DNA of 16,804 nt from Methylococcaceae bacterium (lineage in GTDB: Bacteria > Pseudomonadota > Gammaproteobacteria > Methylococcales > Methylomonadaceae): positions 1 to 16,804 of the forward strand of contig JAKIUK010000080.1 in NCBI GenBank assembly GCA_021647585.1, in the 5' to 3' direction. The notes beneath the pieces are model-generated. The model saw nothing but the letters and a program-made list of their open reading frames with translations, did not search any database and was not told where the DNA came from. Position 1 is the first letter of the stretch. Each line of letters opens with the position of its first letter. Positions 15,033 to 16,804 of the stretch are shown piece by piece. The translations under genes and the position numbers were made by a program.

Positions 15033-15052
15033 GGGCGGACTGAAGTCCGCTC
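15033..15052. repeat. GC-rich hairpin between convergent genes
   Basis: GCGGAC (15035-15040), loop TGAA, GTCCGC (15045-15050). It sits in the 50 bases between the small secreted protein and flgL stops, which converge. A T-rich run follows on the minus strand only after about 12-20 bases. It may be a bidirectional terminator or one copy of a dispersed palindrome. Confidence 0.55.
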
Positions 15053-15059
15053 TACACTA

Positions 15060-16739
15060 CTATAAAAAGTTGAATAATGATAAATTTTGTACTCGGGAGA
15101 ATGCTTGTTGAGCCGCTTCTAACGCTGATTGTTCAATATTAAAACGGCTGATTGCTTCAGCATAATCCAGATCCCGAATATCCGATAAAGTTGTTTTCAT
15201 GTCCAGTTCAAACTTTTCATTTTGTGCCGCCTGATCATCCATTGCTCGTAATCGGGAGCCCACTGTAGTTCGAACTTTCAAAATATTATCAAGCGCTGTA
15301 TCTAGATCAGCTAATGCATCATTAGCCGTTTTACTAAACAGCCTTCCGGTATCACCTGATGTAAAACCAGTGTTTTTTAAAAAATCGCCGCTGACTTGTT
15401 TAATTTGTACTGAAGCACTTGACCCGGTACTTACTGATTTAAACTCGATAGGATTAGCGGTAGGATCTATTTCTATTTTGCCATCGATAGGAGAACCGGT
15501 AATTTGCGATTGAATAGCCGCTATTAATGCCAAATGGTCTGCATAATCAGCATTTAGCGTTATTTCCTGTTTATTTCCAGTCTCATCATTTAATTCAAAA
15601 ACAGCTGCTGTTCCGGCATACGCCAGCGAGGGAGGAAAAGTAGCCGGAGGAAAAGGAGGGGAGGGAATGGTTATACTGCCGACAATAGAACCTCCTAAGT
15701 CTACCCCGCTTCCTGTTTTTCCTGAAGTAAAGCCAAAATCAGTAACAAAACTCCCAGCACCTACTGGGCCAGTTATTGTAATATTTGAATCTTTTCCTTT
15801 GGTAAAAGACTTAAACTCAATGTTATTACCATTACTCAGGGCTTGCATATTACTGCCTGCAAGTTGCAGGTTTATAGCTGAAACCACTTCATCCAGACTT
15901 GTATACTTACCTGAGTCTATTACAGGCAGTGGTGCAGGTAAATTAACAGTAATAGAAGCAGTACCCCCAGCACCATCATCGCCATCTAGGGTAAATGAAG
16001 TTCCTGCCGAACTGTAGTCAATACCAAATCGCATAAATCGATCCCCGGTTATCACTGCTTCCGGAACTTCATATTTCTGCTCCAAAGCAAATGATAATGC
16101 CTGTAAGGTATCAAAAACACTGCGTGTATTTAGCTCACTTCCATCTATCGTTGCATTAGCTTCCTGACTGACTGAGTCGATATTCTGAAAAACATTAAAC
16201 CCTATATCACCATCAGCCACTTGCCGTTCAGGTGCGATATCCAGCACCCGTTGGTTTATCCCTCCCTGATAAACATAGGAACCCACTTCAGGATCCCAGG
16301 CAACCGCTGGCGTTGTAGACAAGTCACCCGAAAATATATATTCCCCGTTCGCATTTTTTGTATTTGCGACTCCCACCATCTCCTGTAACAGCTGATCTAT
16401 CTCAGATTTAATAGCAAGACGATCATTCACGGATAAGGTTGAGTTTAATGACTGAACAGTTAATTCTTTAGCTCTGAATAACACATTTTCAGCCGTTCCC
16501 AGACTACTTTCTTCTATGTTTAAACGAGAACGAACCGCATCAATATTGTCCTGATATTGCGCAGTTTTATCAATTGTCTCTTGTAAACTCAAGGTTCTTA
16601 CAGCCGCTGCCGGGTCATCACTGGGTGTTAAAATATTTAAGCCCGATGATAACTGCATTTGCGTTTTAGACATTTTGACTTGCTGGGCGTTCATGGCATT
16701 TACGCCTAATTGCTGCGCCCAGGATGTTGAAATTCTCAT
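15060..16739 (-). CDS. flgL: Flagellar hook-filament junction protein FlgL, enlarged
   Basis: This is hook-associated protein 3, which joins the hook to the filament. The flagellin-like ends are clear: MRISTSWAQQLGVNAMNAQQ with KMSKTQMQLSSGLNILTPSDDPAAAVR at the N-terminus, and SRFNIEQSALEAAQQAFSRV before QNLSLFNFL at the C-terminus. The length of 559 residues is far above the ~317 of E. coli FlgL. The excess is central: two related modules at 248-343 and 380-465, both of the form F-x-L-D/N..., ...AI-x-x-Q, IEFKS, G-rich, GFTSG-x-TG. They are separated by a Pro-rich linker (SPPFPPATFPPS). The modules resemble flagellin hook-IN units and should form extra outer domains on the filament surface. 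The ribosome binding site AGGAG lies seven bases before the ATG and overlaps the flgK stop. Confidence 0.93.
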   Translation of the reverse strand: MRISTSWAQQLGVNAMNAQQVKMSKTQMQLSSGLNILTPSDDPAAAVRTLSLQETIDKTAQYQDNIDAVRSRLNIEESSLGTAENVLFRAKELTVQSLNSTLSVNDRLAIKSEIDQLLQEMVGVANTKNANGEYIFSGDLSTTPAVAWDPEVGSYVYQGGINQRVLDIAPERQVADGDIGFNVFQNIDSVSQEANATIDGSELNTRSVFDTLQALSFALEQKYEVPEAVITGDRFMRFGIDYSSAGTSFTLDGDDGAGGTASITVNLPAPLPVIDSGKYTSLDEVVSAINLQLAGSNMQALSNGNNIEFKSFTKGKDSNITITGPVGAGSFVTDFGFTSGKTGSGVDLGGSIVGSITIPSPPFPPATFPPSLAYAGTAAVFELNDETGNKQEITLNADYADHLALIAAIQSQITGSPIDGKIEIDPTANPIEFKSVSTGSSASVQIKQVSGDFLKNTGFTSGDTGRLFSKTANDALADLDTALDNILKVRTTVGSRLRAMDDQAAQNEKFELDMKTTLSDIRDLDYAEAISRFNIEQSALEAAQQAFSRVQNLSLFNFL

Positions 16740-16746
16740 TAACTTA

Positions 16747-16751
16747 CTCCT
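16747..16751 (-). promoter_or_regulatory. Ribosome binding site of flgL
   Basis: AGGAG on the minus strand, seven bases upstream of the flgL ATG. It overlaps the TAG stop of flgK, consistent with coupled translation of the two junction proteins. Confidence 0.8.
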
Positions 16752-16804
16752 AGTTTATTGCACCCAGTAAAGAATCGAATAATGTACTACTCACTGTAAT
16801 CATT
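16750..16804 (-). CDS. flgK: Flagellar hook-associated protein FlgK, C-terminal end (partial)
   Basis: The last 17 complete codons before TAG read MITVSSTLFDSLLGAIN. This matches the conserved FlgK ending (phi-x-V-x-x-x-phi-F-x-x-L-L-x-A), and flgK directly precedes flgL in most flagellar loci. The rest of the gene lies beyond the window. The stop is ten bases from the flgL start. Confidence 0.85.
   Translation of the reverse strand, partial: MITVSSTLFDSLLGAIN

Noticed and set aside
14750..15043. Alternative frame overlapping the small secreted protein
   Set aside because: The repeated PAANF motifs and signal peptide are in the other frame; this one is a shadow created by the repeats.
15667..16017. 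Plus-strand open frame opposite flgL
   Set aside because: It lies wholly antisense to the conserved FlgL frame and has low-complexity Pro/Leu content without a start signal.
1..16804. CRISPR arrays, tRNA/rRNA genes, complete insertion sequences
   Set aside because: No regularly spaced direct repeats, no tRNA-like cloverleaf or rRNA segment, and no transposase frame were seen by eye.

Overview
The window reads as chromosomal DNA of a motile gammaproteobacterium of low-to-moderate GC. Tag, MoaA, YajD, HugZ-type and class A pyrophosphatase homologues, together with FlgK/FlgL and a chemoreceptor with an HBM sensor, support this placement. The small secreted protein built on a PAANF repeat recalls proteins I associate with methanotrophs (Methylococcales). 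That is a memory-based guess, and no diagnostic methanotrophy gene is present.

Left part (1-5649), housekeeping plus a toxin-antitoxin relic. A DUF2231 membrane protein with a very His-rich tail is followed, convergently, by an overlapping minus-strand trio: tag, a HugZ-like flavin-binding protein and a rhodanese lipoprotein. After a palindromic repeat comes yajD. A minus-strand cluster follows: moaA, an MntA-type nucleotidyltransferase antitoxin, a frameshifted HepT toxin and ppa. The ppa start codon overlaps the hepT stop in an ATGA, so an essential enzyme sits at the end of a decayed toxin-antitoxin operon.

Middle (5767-8240): a complete three-gene ABC importer of the NitT/TauT type (binding protein, permease, ATPase), substrate unknown.

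Accessory island (about 8276-12267). This has visibly richer GC in its core (about 58% in one 60-base line near 9240-9300). It holds a frameshifted adaptor-like gene, a 388-residue polymorphic-toxin-like protein, and two tandem 221-residue proteins that are about 90% identical and are candidate immunity proteins. Degraded coding remnants flank them. Spacings of two bases between the four genes indicate one operon. The toxin and immunity roles are inferred from architecture and order.

Right part (12268-16804), motility. A non-coding stretch with nested inverted repeats leads into a good match to a FliA (sigma-28) promoter, placed just upstream of an HBM chemoreceptor gene. Then come a small secreted three-repeat protein of unknown function, and on the minus strand flgL, enlarged by two related inserted modules, and the last codons of flgK.

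The clear frameshifts (hepT, the adaptor gene and the 11870-12267 remnant) all fall in toxin-type or accessory genes, while every housekeeping frame is intact. That pattern suggests real decay more than sequencing error, but I cannot exclude assembly errors.
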